Below, piece after piece: positions 10,382-19,349 of a DNA stretch of 64,000 nt. Within the stretch, counting starts at the first letter, position 1. Each line of letters begins with the position of its first letter. The DNA is from an uncultured Phocaeicola sp. (GTDB lineage Bacteria; Bacteroidota; Bacteroidia; Bacteroidales; Bacteroidaceae): assembly GCA_944320845.1 (NCBI GenBank), contig CALUJA010000001.1, positions 62,001 to 126,000 on the forward strand. Direction: 5' to 3'. The notes beneath the pieces were generated by a model. The model searched no databases and was not told the origin of the DNA. It saw nothing but the letters and a program-made list of their open reading frames with translations. Both the position numbers and the translations under genes were made by a program.

Positions 10382-12813
10382 ATGAAGAAACAATTTTTTA
10401 TTGCAGCGCTGGCGGTTTTGGGGCTGGCATCGTGTCAGTCGGACAACGCGCCGGATGATTACGCTTACAAGAGCGTTCCTTTTACGGATGTGCACTTTAC
10501 AGACCGTTTCTGGGCACCCCGCATCGAGACCATCCGCAACGTAACCATTCCTTTCGCTTTCCAGAAATGCGAAGATACGCACCGCATCGACAATTTTGCC
10601 GTGGCGGCCGGGTTGAAGGAAGGCAGGTTTGACTCTCCTTATCCTTTCGACGACTCGGATGTGTATAAGATTATGGAGGGCGCTTCCTATGCATTGGCCG
10701 TCAAGAAGGACAAGGCGCTGGAGGCTTATATGGACAGTCTGATTGCTTTGATAGGGGCAGCTCAGGAGCCCGACGGCTATCTGTATACCACCCGTACCAT
10801 CGGAGGAGAGTCTCAGCACCCGTGGGCGGGAAGCAGACGGTGGGAAAACGAGCGCGACAACAGTCACGAACTTTATAATGTGGGACACATGTATGAGGCT
10901 GCCGTAGCCTACTGGCAGGCGACCGGCAAGCGTTCTTTTCTGGACATTGCAGTAAAAAATGCCAATCTGCTGTGCAACACGTTTGGTGAAGGCAAGCTAA
11001 GTGTGGCTCCGGGGCATCAGGAGGTTGAAATTGGTCTGGTGAAACTTTACCGGGCTACGGGTGACAGACGCTATCTCGACCTTTCAAAGTTTTTTCTGGA
11101 TGCCCGTGGAAAGTATGAAGGATATGACCGTAACAACAAAGACCAGTTCCGTAACGGCTCTTATTGGCAAGACCACAAACCGGTTGTCGAGCAGGACGAG
11201 GCCGTTGGCCATGCCGTACGCGCCACTTATATGTATTCGGCCATGACAGACATCGCGGCCCTGGAGAAAGACCGTGCTTACGAAAAGGCCGTGAACAAGT
11301 TATGGGAAAATGTTGTGGACAAGAAGATGTATGTGACGGGCGGTATCGGTTCGAGCCGTCATGGCGAAGCATACGGAAATAATTACGAGCTTCCGAACAG
11401 CACTGCCTATTGCGAAACCTGCGCTTCCATAGCTAACTGTCTGTGGAATCTCCGCATGTTCATGCTGTATGGTGATGCCAAATACATCGATGTGTTAGAG
11501 CGGTCTCTCTATAATGCCGTATTGAGCGGCCTCAGTTTGGACGGTAAAAAGTTTTTTTATCCCAATTGCTGGCCTGCGACAAGGGAGGTTCCGAGCGCAG
11601 TGAATGGTTCGACTGTTCCTGCTGCCCGTCCAATCTGGCGCGTTTCATACCGTCAGTGCCGGGATATGTATATGCCGTTTCAGAAGAAGGCCTGTATGTA
11701 AACCTCTATGTGGACAGTCGGGCGGAAATTTTGTTGGGCAGCAAACAGAAGGTAACAGTCAGCCAAAAGACAGATTATCCTTGGGACGGCAGCGTGAAGA
11801 TGGTATTGAATCCGGATTCAGAAGGGGCTTTCGATGTCAGATTACGTATTCCGGGATGGGTGGAGAACCGTCCGGTGCCTTCCGGTCTCTATACCTATGC
11901 AGATTCTTCAAAGAATCAGGTGAAGATTTTCATTAATGGAAAAGAGACGGATTATAGGGTGATAAAAGGATATGCCGTTTTGTCCCGCGAGTGGAAACAG
12001 GGAGATACGGTTGAATTGACCCTGCCGATGGAAGTCCATACAGTAGCGGCCAATCCTCAGGTAAAGGCGGATGTCAGTCAATTGTCCGTTGAGCGCGGCC
12101 CGATTGTCTATTGTGCCGAGTTTGCCGACAATCCGAACTCCGTTTTCAGTTATGCAGTGCAGCCGGAAACCCGGTTCGAATCTTCTTTCAATCCCTCTCT
12201 GCTTGGAGGTGTCGAGGTGCTGAAGGGCGTAGCAAGGCATGTCGTTGCCGACAAGAACTTTGAAAACATCCGTTTTGAAAGCGATTCGCTGACTTTGATT
12301 CCCTATTATGCCCGTTCTCACCGTGGAAACGGCGAGATGACCGTTTGGTTTCCCTCTGATGAAGGCATATTGACCGAACAGATGAAGGAGCTTGGCCGTG
12401 TGACGGATAAGGTGTTTGTCGGAAATGAAAGTTCGGAACTGGAGCATCGTCTGATGGGAAAGAACACAAATACGGGCGGACCCGGCACATGGCGCGACGC
12501 TACGGACGGAGGATGGTTTTCTTACGTGATGAAAGTGGATGGGACGGTTCCGATGGAACTGGTGTTGACCTATTTGAGTACGGACGGCGGAAACCGCGAA
12601 TTTGAGATACTGGTCGATGACAAGAAGATAGCCGAACAAAGACTGCGTGCCGAGACATTTACTGCTTGGATTGACAAAGTCTACCCTATTCCGTCCGAGC
12701 TTACGGAAGGACGGGAAAAAGTTACGGTCAGAGTCCAGGCCCTGCCCGGCAAGATTGCCGGAGGCGTTTTCGGGTGCAGAGTCCAGAAACAGAAACGTGA
12801 AGTGGATAAATGA
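10382..12813 (+). pseudogene. Glycoside hydrolase family 127 lipoprotein, copy 2, disrupted by a frameshift
   Basis: The gene starts at ATG 10382 with a lipoprotein signal peptide (LGLASC, Cys18). The first frame runs to a stop at 11701 but loses family similarity after KKFFYPN near 11566. The family sequence resumes one frame back with LACDKGG and WFDCSCCPSN, and continues to a stop at 12813. The total length is 2432 bases, one short of a multiple of three, which fits a one-base deletion at about 11560-11569. The zinc-site Glu345 and Cys347 (AYCETCASI) lie before the break. The Cys-Cys pair (coded from 11620) lies after it, so the 439-residue truncated product would have half a metal site. 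The CSCC form is closer to HypBA1 than the other two copies. A recent mutation or a sequencing error are the two explanations. Confidence 0.88.
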
Positions 12814-12834
12814 GTTCATTAAACAGACAATGCC

Positions 12835-15234
12835 ATGAGAAGTATAATATTTGTTGCTTTGTTGGGAATGGCGATGGGAGTTGCTGCCCAAAGCGGAAAG
12901 GTGGCGGCATTTCCGGTGAAGGAAGGGAAGATAAATCTTTTTTCCTTGAAGGATGTCCGTCTGGAGGACAGGAATTTCAGACATATCATGGAGTTGAACC
13001 ATGATTACATGCTTTCATTGGACCCGGATCGTCTGCTTTCATGGTTCCGGAGAGAGGCGGGACTGACCCCTAAAGCCCAGCCATATCCTTTTTGGGAGTC
13101 GGAATACATGAACGGACATGGGCCTCTTCCGGGTCATATCATGGGGTTTTATTTGTCTGGCATCTCTATGATGTATGATTCTACAAAGGATCCGATAATC
13201 CTGGAGCGCTTGCAATATGTGCTGAAAGAACTGTCGCTCTGCCAGGAAGCAGGAGGCGATGGGTATCTGTTGCCTACTATTAACGGGCGGGCGATATTTG
13301 AAGGTGTGCTGCGAGGCGAATTCAAGACATCGAATCCTTTTATTGAAACGCCTTATGATTTGTGTTGGGAACCGGTTTATGTAATGAACAAAATTATGTT
13401 GGGCCTTTACCAAGTATATATGCGCTGCGATATGCCTGAGGCGAAGACTATATTGATAAGGATGGCCGATTGGTTCGGAAATGAGGTTTTGAACAAGCTT
13501 TCGCACGAGAATATCCAGAAGTTGTTGGTTTGTGAACACGGCTCAATCAATGAATCGTTCGTCAATGTATATGAGATAACCGGAGATAAGAAGTACCTTG
13601 TCTGGGCTGAAGAATTGAATGATGAGCAGATGTGGGTACCGATGTCAGAGAGGAAAGATATTTTGGAGGGATGGCATGCCAATACTCAAATACCTAAATT
13701 TACTGGTTTCGAGTCGGTATTTCGTTATAATGGTGATGAAAGGCTTACGGAAGCTGCACGCTTTTTCTGGGAAACCGTAATGAAAAAGCACACATGGATA
13801 ATGGGAGGTAACAGTACGGGTGAGCATTTCTTTGCTCCGGATGGGTTTGAAAAACGGATTGAACAGGACGGGGGGCCGGAATCATGTAATTCAGTCAACA
13901 TGCTTCGTCTGACCGAACGGCTGTACCAAGACTATGCGGAACCGGAAATGATAGATTATTATGAAAATGTTCTCTTTAACCACTTGCTTGCAAATTATGA
14001 TCCGGAGCAGGGAATGTGCGTATACTATACTTCGATGAAGCCTGGACACTACAAAGTGTACGGAACCAAGTATGACTCTTTCTGGTGCTGTACGGGCACT
14101 GGATTCGAGCAGACGGGCAAGTTTGGCCAGATGATTTATGCACATGCCGGCAGCGAACTTTATGTAAATCTTTTCATCGCTTCGTCTGTGAAATGGAAGG
14201 ATGGGATTTCGCTGACTCAAACGACGGATTTTCCCGATGAAGAAGCCACGCATCTGACGGTCTCGGGAGGAGGAAAGTTCTGCTTGAAGATTCGTTGTCC
14301 TTATTGGACGGGGGCTTCTTCATTGGTTGTATCTGTCAATGGGAAGAGGAAAAGGCTTCGGTCGGCAGGAGGATATGTTTCGATTGACCGTATCTGGAAA
14401 GACGGCGACCAGATAGATGTGGAGCTTCCCATGCGGGTGGAAGCGGTTCCTTTGAACGGCAGTGACCGCTATGTCGCCTTGAAGTATGGGCCTATCGTAC
14501 TGGCAGCCCGAATCTTTGATGAGAGGATGACGAAGGATGATTTCAGGTCGGCCCGCATGACAGTAGCTACAAAAAGTTATCCGGTAATGGATGTTCCTGC
14601 CTTTATCGGCGACATCCGAAGGATTCCATCGTCTGTAACCCGTAAGGGAACCAAGACCGAGTTTGTCTGTAGCGGTAAGATAACCTCAAAACCATTTGAT
14701 TTGGTGCCTTTTTATTCTATTCACTGGAGCCGGTATGCCGTATATTTCCGCCGTTATGCAGGGAAGGAAGAATATCTTCAGGCCTGTGAAAAGGAGAAGC
14801 GGATTAAGGCCGACGAACGGATGATTGATGAGAAAACGGTGGACCGGGTGATTGTTTCCGACCGGAAGTCAGAGGAAGCCCACCGTATGGAAGCGGTGTT
14901 TTCCAATTCTGGTTCGGGTTGGCGCGACGCTGTGAAAGGAGGATATTTCATGTATCAGCTGAAGATATGTCCCGATGTGCCCCAGTCTTTGTGTCTGCAA
15001 CTATTGGGAAGTGACCGGGGAGCCCGTGTCTTTGATGTCCTTATCGACGGTAAAAAGATTGGGACAGTCGATGTTTCTGCCCTGAATCAGGCGCGTAAAG
15101 GCGGGCTATACCGCCACTATATCAAGATACCGTCCGATTGTATCGCAGGAAAGCGGCAGATAACTGTCAAGTTTCAGGCAAGATACGGCAATATGGCGGG
15201 AGGTATTTTTGATGTCCGTATTGTGACGGATTAG
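12835..15234 (+). CDS. Glycoside hydrolase family 127 protein, copy 3
   Basis: This 799-residue protein begins 21 bases after copy 2 with a signal peptide (MRSIIFVALLGMAMGVAAQS). It belongs to the same subgroup as copy 1: the catalytic barrel has Glu349 and Cys351 in GPESCNSVNM and Cys418-Cys419 in FWCCTGTGFEQ, followed by C-terminal beta domains. These match the zinc ligands of characterised GH127 arabinofuranosidases. Motifs such as HANTQIPKF and YYTSMKPGHYK have direct counterparts in copy 1, so the two are paralogues, although the first 100 residues differ. It is probably the last gene of the locus, since the next gene is convergent. The expected role is removal of a terminal L-arabinofuranose-like sugar in the periplasm; the exact linkage is unknown. 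Confidence 0.9.
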   Translation: MRSIIFVALLGMAMGVAAQSGKVAAFPVKEGKINLFSLKDVRLEDRNFRHIMELNHDYMLSLDPDRLLSWFRREAGLTPKAQPYPFWESEYMNGHGPLPGHIMGFYLSGISMMYDSTKDPIILERLQYVLKELSLCQEAGGDGYLLPTINGRAIFEGVLRGEFKTSNPFIETPYDLCWEPVYVMNKIMLGLYQVYMRCDMPEAKTILIRMADWFGNEVLNKLSHENIQKLLVCEHGSINESFVNVYEITGDKKYLVWAEELNDEQMWVPMSERKDILEGWHANTQIPKFTGFESVFRYNGDERLTEAARFFWETVMKKHTWIMGGNSTGEHFFAPDGFEKRIEQDGGPESCNSVNMLRLTERLYQDYAEPEMIDYYENVLFNHLLANYDPEQGMCVYYTSMKPGHYKVYGTKYDSFWCCTGTGFEQTGKFGQMIYAHAGSELYVNLFIASSVKWKDGISLTQTTDFPDEEATHLTVSGGGKFCLKIRCPYWTGASSLVVSVNGKRKRLRSAGGYVSIDRIWKDGDQIDVELPMRVEAVPLNGSDRYVALKYGPIVLAARIFDERMTKDDFRSARMTVATKSYPVMDVPAFIGDIRRIPSSVTRKGTKTEFVCSGKITSKPFDLVPFYSIHWSRYAVYFRRYAGKEEYLQACEKEKRIKADERMIDEKTVDRVIVSDRKSEEAHRMEAVFSNSGSGWRDAVKGGYFMYQLKICPDVPQSLCLQLLGSDRGARVFDVLIDGKKIGTVDVSALNQARKGGLYRHYIKIPSDCIAGKRQITVKFQARYGNMAGGIFDVRIVTD

Positions 15235-15238
15235 TTCT

Positions 15239-15324
15239 CCGGCATTGTTCCGCCCGTTTCATGCGGGGAAAACCGATTTTTATCCCATTGAAAAAAATCT
15301 TTCCCGGCATTGTTCCGTCCGTTT
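15239..15324. repeat. Two direct 21-base repeats between convergent genes
   Basis: CCGGCATTGTTCCG(C/T)CCGTTT occurs at 15239-15259 and again at 15304-15324 with one difference, 65 bases apart. The first copy runs into a small stem (CCCG, loop, CGGG). The pair sits exactly at the end of the GH127 locus, before the ABC transporter gene. Confidence 0.7.
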
Positions 15325-15369
15325 TGTATCTGTCGGCAAAGGCAATGCTGGGTAAAGTTGCCCGTTTTC

Positions 15370-17211
15370 TTACAGTGCCTGCATGTCATTCAGGCGTTTA
15401 TAGTAGCCGTTCTTGGCAAGCAGTTCTTCGTGTCTGCCGTGTTCTACGATTTTCCCCTCGTAAAGCACGTAGATTTGGCTGGCATTCTTGATGGTTGAAA
15501 GCCTGTGGGCGATGGCGATTGTCGTGCGTGTCTTCATCAGACGCTCCAAGGCTTCCTGCACAAGGCGTTCGCTCTCCGTGTCGAGCGCCGATGTAGCCTC
15601 GTCTAAAATGAGGATTGCCGGATTTTTCAGGATGGCACGGGCGATGGAGATGCGTTGTCGCTGCCCTCCTGAAAGACGGCATCCCCGGTCGCCTATGTTT
15701 GTGTCATATCCTTGTTCGCTCTCCATGATGAAATCGTGGGCGTTGGCTATCTTGGCGGCCTCAATCACCTGCTCTCTGGTGGCGTTTTCCACCCCGAAGG
15801 TAATGTTGTTGTAGAAGCTGTCATTAAACAGAATGGCTTCCTGATTCACGTATCCTATCAGCGAGCGCAGGTCTTGGATAGACAAATCCTTGATGTTTGT
15901 GCCGTCAATCAGTATCTCCCCTCCCTGCACATCGTGGAAACGGGGAAGCAAATCGACCAAAGTCGATTTTCCTGAACCGCTTTGTCCGACCAGGGCAATG
16001 GTCTCTCCCTTGCGGATATGCAGACTGATGTCGTTCAATACCTGATGCTGACTGTTGTAACTGAATGTAATGTGTCTGAAGTCAATACTTTCTTTCAGGT
16101 CTGTTACGTGTTCCGGATTTTTCTTTTCTGTGATATTGTTCGGCGCCTTTAGTATCTTGTCCACGCGCTCCATGGAAGCAAGTCCGCGGGGTATCATGTA
16201 ACTTGCCTTTGAGAACTCTTTCAACGGATTGATGATGCTGTAAAGAATGACCATGTAATAGATGAAAGTGGAGGCGTCGATAGAGGAATCGTTTCTTAGT
16301 ATCAGTGAGCCGCCGAACCATAATACAAGCACAATCAGTATCGTGCCGAGGAATTCGCTCATCGGGTGCGCCATCGACTGGCGGGTAGATACTTTGCTGG
16401 TGGCGTCGCGGTATTCGTTGCTGCACTTGTTGAAGCGCCTAATCATCTTTTCTTCTGCTGTAAAGGCCTTTATCACCCGCAGTCCGCCGAGCGTTTCTTC
16501 TAACTGCGACATGGTTTCGCTCCATTTGCCTTGCGCTTCCAACGACTGCCGCTTCAGTTTCCGTCCTATCTTTCCCATCAGCCAGCCCATGGTAGGCAGC
16601 ACTAAGATGGTGAACAGCGTGAGCTGCCAACTGATGATAAGGAGCGTTGTGAAATAGGAAACAATCAGGATGGGATTTTTCAAAAGCATGTCGAGCGAGC
16701 TGGTAATTGAGTTTTCTATCTCTGAAACGTCGCCGCTCATGCGGGCAATGATGTCTCCCTTCCTTTCTTCGGAAAAGAATCCCAAGGGCAGATACATGAC
16801 TTTAGCGTATACCATCGTGCGGATGTCGCGCACAATGCCGGTGCGCAGCGGTATCATGACGGCGGACGAACCGAAGTAGCACGCCGTTTTAAAGAAGGTC
16901 ATCAGGGCGAGAAAGAGTCCGAGATACAGCAGGGTGGTGGCCGGACCGAAGTTTGCTATGAGCTGGTTGACATAGTAATAGAAGTTGTTGGCGGCCGTCT
17001 CCTTGATTGAGTCGATTGTCCACTCCCATTCCATGTATTGGTAAACCTTTTCCTGTGCGCCGGTCTTGAAAAGAATGTTCAGGATAGGGATGAGCAGGGA
17101 AAAGGAAAATACATTGAACACGGCTGAAAGCAGATTCAACACGACTGCCCAGCCTACAAATCTCTTATAAGGCGACACAAAACGCCTCATGAGTTGGAAA
17201 AATTCTTTCAT
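15370..17211 (-). CDS. MsbA-like ABC transporter, fused membrane and ATPase domains
   Basis: The start at 17211 (MKEFFQLMRRFVSPYKRF) is preferred because earlier in-frame codons add a non-family sequence. The 613-residue protein has an N-terminal six-span exporter domain and a C-terminal nucleotide-binding domain with Walker A GQSGSGKST, the signature LSGGQRQR, Walker B ILILDEATSALD and the switch region AHRLSTI. This is a homodimeric half-transporter of the lipid A or drug exporter type in the inner membrane; the substrate is unknown. A TATCTTTG box on the minus strand (17240-17247) is a likely -7 element. The gene is convergent with the GH127 locus and separate from it. Confidence 0.93.
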   Translation of the reverse strand: MKEFFQLMRRFVSPYKRFVGWAVVLNLLSAVFNVFSFSLLIPILNILFKTGAQEKVYQYMEWEWTIDSIKETAANNFYYYVNQLIANFGPATTLLYLGLFLALMTFFKTACYFGSSAVMIPLRTGIVRDIRTMVYAKVMYLPLGFFSEERKGDIIARMSGDVSEIENSITSSLDMLLKNPILIVSYFTTLLIISWQLTLFTILVLPTMGWLMGKIGRKLKRQSLEAQGKWSETMSQLEETLGGLRVIKAFTAEEKMIRRFNKCSNEYRDATSKVSTRQSMAHPMSEFLGTILIVLVLWFGGSLILRNDSSIDASTFIYYMVILYSIINPLKEFSKASYMIPRGLASMERVDKILKAPNNITEKKNPEHVTDLKESIDFRHITFSYNSQHQVLNDISLHIRKGETIALVGQSGSGKSTLVDLLPRFHDVQGGEILIDGTNIKDLSIQDLRSLIGYVNQEAILFNDSFYNNITFGVENATREQVIEAAKIANAHDFIMESEQGYDTNIGDRGCRLSGGQRQRISIARAILKNPAILILDEATSALDTESERLVQEALERLMKTRTTIAIAHRLSTIKNASQIYVLYEGKIVEHGRHEELLAKNGYYKRLNDMQAL

Positions 17212-17323
17212 ATCAGGTGGTTGACTTCTTATGTAGCGGCAAAGATAATGCAAAATCCCTTAGCGGACGTTATGCGTGAACCTATATTTTGCGGTTTGTT
17301 CCGGCGGTTTCTGCCGAAAGTGT

Positions 17324-17387
17324 GGCGATACGGCCGTTTCATGCCTGTGAAACGACATTTTCATCTGCATGAAACGGCCGTATCGCC
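17324..17387. repeat. Perfect 21-base inverted repeat upstream of the ABC transporter
   Basis: The arm GGCGATACGGCCGTTTCATGC at 17324-17344 (21 bases) is exactly complementary to 17367-17387, with a 22-base spacer holding a further TGAAA/TTTCA pairing. It lies between sufE and the ABC transporter gene, both on the minus strand. There is no T tract directly after the minus-strand arm. It could still stop or slow transcription leaving sufE, or be a remnant of a palindromic repeat element. Confidence 0.75.
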
Positions 17388-17477
17388 CTTATGAAAAAAT
17401 GTTTTCGTCAGAGAGAGGGTTTGTGTCGTTCCGGATGCGGCTGTTGCTTGTCGCATGAAGGCAGAGACAATGTAAGG

Positions 17478-17906
17478 TTATTGTTCCTGCTTGGCCTTGA
17501 ATGCCAGTGCGTACATGCGTATCTGCTTGACCATTGCTAGGAGTCCGTTGCTGCGTGTTGGCGACAAATGCTCCTTCAGACCGATTCTCTCGATGAAGTA
17601 AAGGTTGGAACTGAGTATTTCATCCGGAGTATGTCCCGACACTATCTTTATCAGAAGGGCGATAATGCCTTTTACAATCAGCGCGTCACTCTCTGCCTGA
17701 AACACGATTTTGCCGTCAATAAAGTCGGCTTGCAGCCATACGCGGCTCTGGCAGCCGTCTATCAGATTCTGTTCCGTCTTGTATTTCGGGTCGATAGGCG
17801 CCTGCTCGCTGCCCAAATCGATAAGCAGCTGATATTTGTCCATCCAGTCATCAAAGTCGCTGAACTCTTCGATAACCTCGTCTTGCAGTTCGTTTATAGT
17901 CTTCAT
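17478..17906 (-). CDS. sufE: SufE-family iron-sulfur cluster assembly protein
   Basis: This 142-residue protein matches SufE over its whole length. The conserved sulfur-accepting cysteine is in LIDGCQSRVWL, and later segments DALIVKGIIALL and SPTRSNGLLAMV are typical. SufE takes sulfane sulfur from the cysteine desulfurase SufS and passes it on to cluster assembly in the cytoplasm. No other suf gene is next to it; the partner desulfurase must be elsewhere. It follows the M28 peptidase gene by 12 bases and is probably cotranscribed with it. Confidence 0.93.
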   Translation of the reverse strand: MKTINELQDEVIEEFSDFDDWMDKYQLLIDLGSEQAPIDPKYKTEQNLIDGCQSRVWLQADFIDGKIVFQAESDALIVKGIIALLIKIVSGHTPDEILSSNLYFIERIGLKEHLSPTRSNGLLAMVKQIRMYALAFKAKQEQ

Positions 17907-17918
17907 TTCAGATAAAGT

Positions 17919-18929
17919 TTATTTTTCGTTATAGATGACCGTCATTACGGTCTGTCCCACAGCCTGGAGTGTTGCCTTGTCGATGTGTTGCAGATTGTCG
18001 TCCAGCGTGTGCCATGTAGGGTTGAATCCGGTTGTCCCCTGACTGTCGTAATGGATGATGTCCACACAAGGGATTTGCCGATACCGGTTTACGTATATAT
18101 GGTCGTCGGTTACCTCGCCGCCGTCTTCGCGGATGAAGTAGTTGCCATAGCCCAGCCGTTCGGCCGTCTTCCAGATTTTCTTTACGGCATGATTGGCCGT
18201 GCGGCGTGAATAGCCTTCGTAGTAGAAAGTGGCGTTCTTGGCCCCCACCATGTCGAGCAGAATGCCGAAGCGTGCCTTATAGTCGGCCACGTGGGGTATG
18301 CGTCCCCAGTATTGTGAGCCTAAGCACCAGGTGTCTGGCTTGTATATACCCTTGTGGAAGTCGGGGATTCCGTAGTCTTCCGCATCAAAGAAAATGATGT
18401 CGATGCCGATGGCCGGAGCTTTCTGCTGAATCTGGCGGGCGATTTCCAGCAGCACTCCTACCCCGCTTGCCCCGTCGTTTGCCCCGTCTATCGCAGTGTG
18501 GTGGTGTTTTTCTTCATCCTGGTCGGCATACGGACGGCTGTCCCAGTGCGCGCAGAGCAGCACGCGCTTTTTTTGCTCGGCATTGTATACGCCGATGATG
18601 TTGCGGGCTTTCAGGATGGTACCGTCGTATGCCATCAGGTCGGCATGCTGGCTGTATACTTTGGCACCAAACCGCTCGAGCTGTGCGGACAGATAATCTC
18701 CGCATGCCCGGTGGGCGGATGTATTGGGCACCCGCGGCCCGAACTTGACCTGTTCTTCGATGTAGCGGTAGGCGCTGTCGGCCGAGAAGGCGGGAGGAAC
18801 CACCATCGTTTCCTCGGCCTGCATGTCTTCCGCCCGCCCGTTTTCTTTTTTTGTACTGCTTCCGCAGGAGATGAAGGCCATTCCCCCCAGCAGTGTGGCG
18901 GTTATCCAGATATTTTTCAACCGGTTCAT
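17919..18929 (-). CDS. M28-family lipoprotein, glutaminyl cyclase-like zinc enzyme
   Basis: The start at 18929 gives a lipoprotein signal peptide ending GGMAFISC (Cys22), so the 336-residue mature protein is membrane-anchored in the envelope. The core has the M28 metal-ligand pattern: LLCAHWDSRP, IDGANDGASGVG, FFDAEDYG, and a late histidine in NPTWHTLDDN. The sequence is nearer to the glutaminyl-peptide cyclotransferase branch than to general aminopeptidases, judged from IIFFDAEDYG and the final His. Those enzymes convert N-terminal glutamine to pyroglutamate. Whether it is a cyclase or a peptidase cannot be decided from sequence alone. Confidence 0.88.
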   Translation of the reverse strand: MNRLKNIWITATLLGGMAFISCGSSTKKENGRAEDMQAEETMVVPPAFSADSAYRYIEEQVKFGPRVPNTSAHRACGDYLSAQLERFGAKVYSQHADLMAYDGTILKARNIIGVYNAEQKKRVLLCAHWDSRPYADQDEEKHHHTAIDGANDGASGVGVLLEIARQIQQKAPAIGIDIIFFDAEDYGIPDFHKGIYKPDTWCLGSQYWGRIPHVADYKARFGILLDMVGAKNATFYYEGYSRRTANHAVKKIWKTAERLGYGNYFIREDGGEVTDDHIYVNRYRQIPCVDIIHYDSQGTTGFNPTWHTLDDNLQHIDKATLQAVGQTVMTVIYNEK

Positions 18930-18953
18930 ACTGTTCTTTTTAAGGATTCGCTG

Positions 18954-18986
18954 CAAAGGTAGTCAAATTTTTATTGTGAAGGCAAT
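18954..18986 (-). promoter_or_regulatory. Predicted promoter of the M28 lipoprotein gene
   Basis: On the minus strand a TACCTTTG box (18954-18961) is preceded at 21 bases by ATTG (18983-18986), close to the Bacteroides consensus. It lies 24 bases before the start at 18929 and back to back with the yqaE promoter. Confidence 0.6.
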
Positions 18987-18988
18987 GC

Positions 18989-19019
18989 TTTGAGGATGTA
19001 TTTTAAATGCTTATATTTG
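18989..19019 (+). promoter_or_regulatory. Predicted promoter of the YqaE/Pmp3 gene
   Basis: TTTG (18989-18992), 19 bases, then TATATTTG (19012-19019) is an exact match to the Bacteroides housekeeping promoter consensus. It lies 27 bases before the start at 19047. Confidence 0.75.
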
Positions 19020-19046
19020 CTTTTGCAACGAAGAAAACAAGGGGTT

Positions 19047-19199
19047 ATGTCATTGTTCAGAGTGATTCTTTCCATCATTTTCCCGCCGCTTGCCGTGATT
19101 GACAAGGGCTGCGGCTCGGTGCTCATCGTGTTTTTGCTTACGGCGGCGGGATGGGTGCCGGGGGTAATCGGCGCGCTTATCATACTGAACAGGTCGTGA
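19047..19199 (+). CDS. YqaE/Pmp3-family small membrane protein
   Basis: This 50-residue protein starts at ATG 19047, in keeping with the promoter position. It has two hydrophobic helices and the family features FPPLAV, a KGCG turn, then LLTAAGWVPGVIGAL. Proteins of this family sit in the cytoplasmic membrane and are linked to salt and membrane-potential stress in other organisms; the role here is unknown. It is a single-gene unit with its own promoter and a strong terminator downstream (19270-19326). Confidence 0.88.
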   Translation: MSLFRVILSIIFPPLAVIDKGCGSVLIVFLLTAAGWVPGVIGALIILNRS

Positions 19200-19269
19200 C
19201 AGGCGGGAAAAGGACATGGACAGGCGGACATCGGAGGTTTTGTATGGCATCGACGGCGCGTATGATGCG

Positions 19270-19326
19270 TTCATAAAAAATAAGGTCTTGTCAAAACCGG
19301 TGTTTGGCAAGACCTTGTCTTATGAA
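19270..19326. terminator. Bidirectional terminator between yqaE and tyrS
   Basis: The inner stem AAGGTCTTG/CAAGACCTT (19282-19290 and 19308-19316) continues toward the loop with CAAA/TTTG. It is flanked by an outer TTCATAA/TTATGAA pairing. It lies between convergent genes, 70 bases after yqaE and 24 bases after tyrS. Confidence 0.75.
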
Positions 19327-19349
19327 AGCGGCTGTCTGAATCCGTTGTC

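Noticed and set aside
11552-11569. Programmed ribosomal frameshift in GH127 copy 2
   Set aside because: The seven-T run is not in the right phase for a canonical X XXY YYZ slip, no strong downstream stem is evident, and single-frame homologues are the rule.
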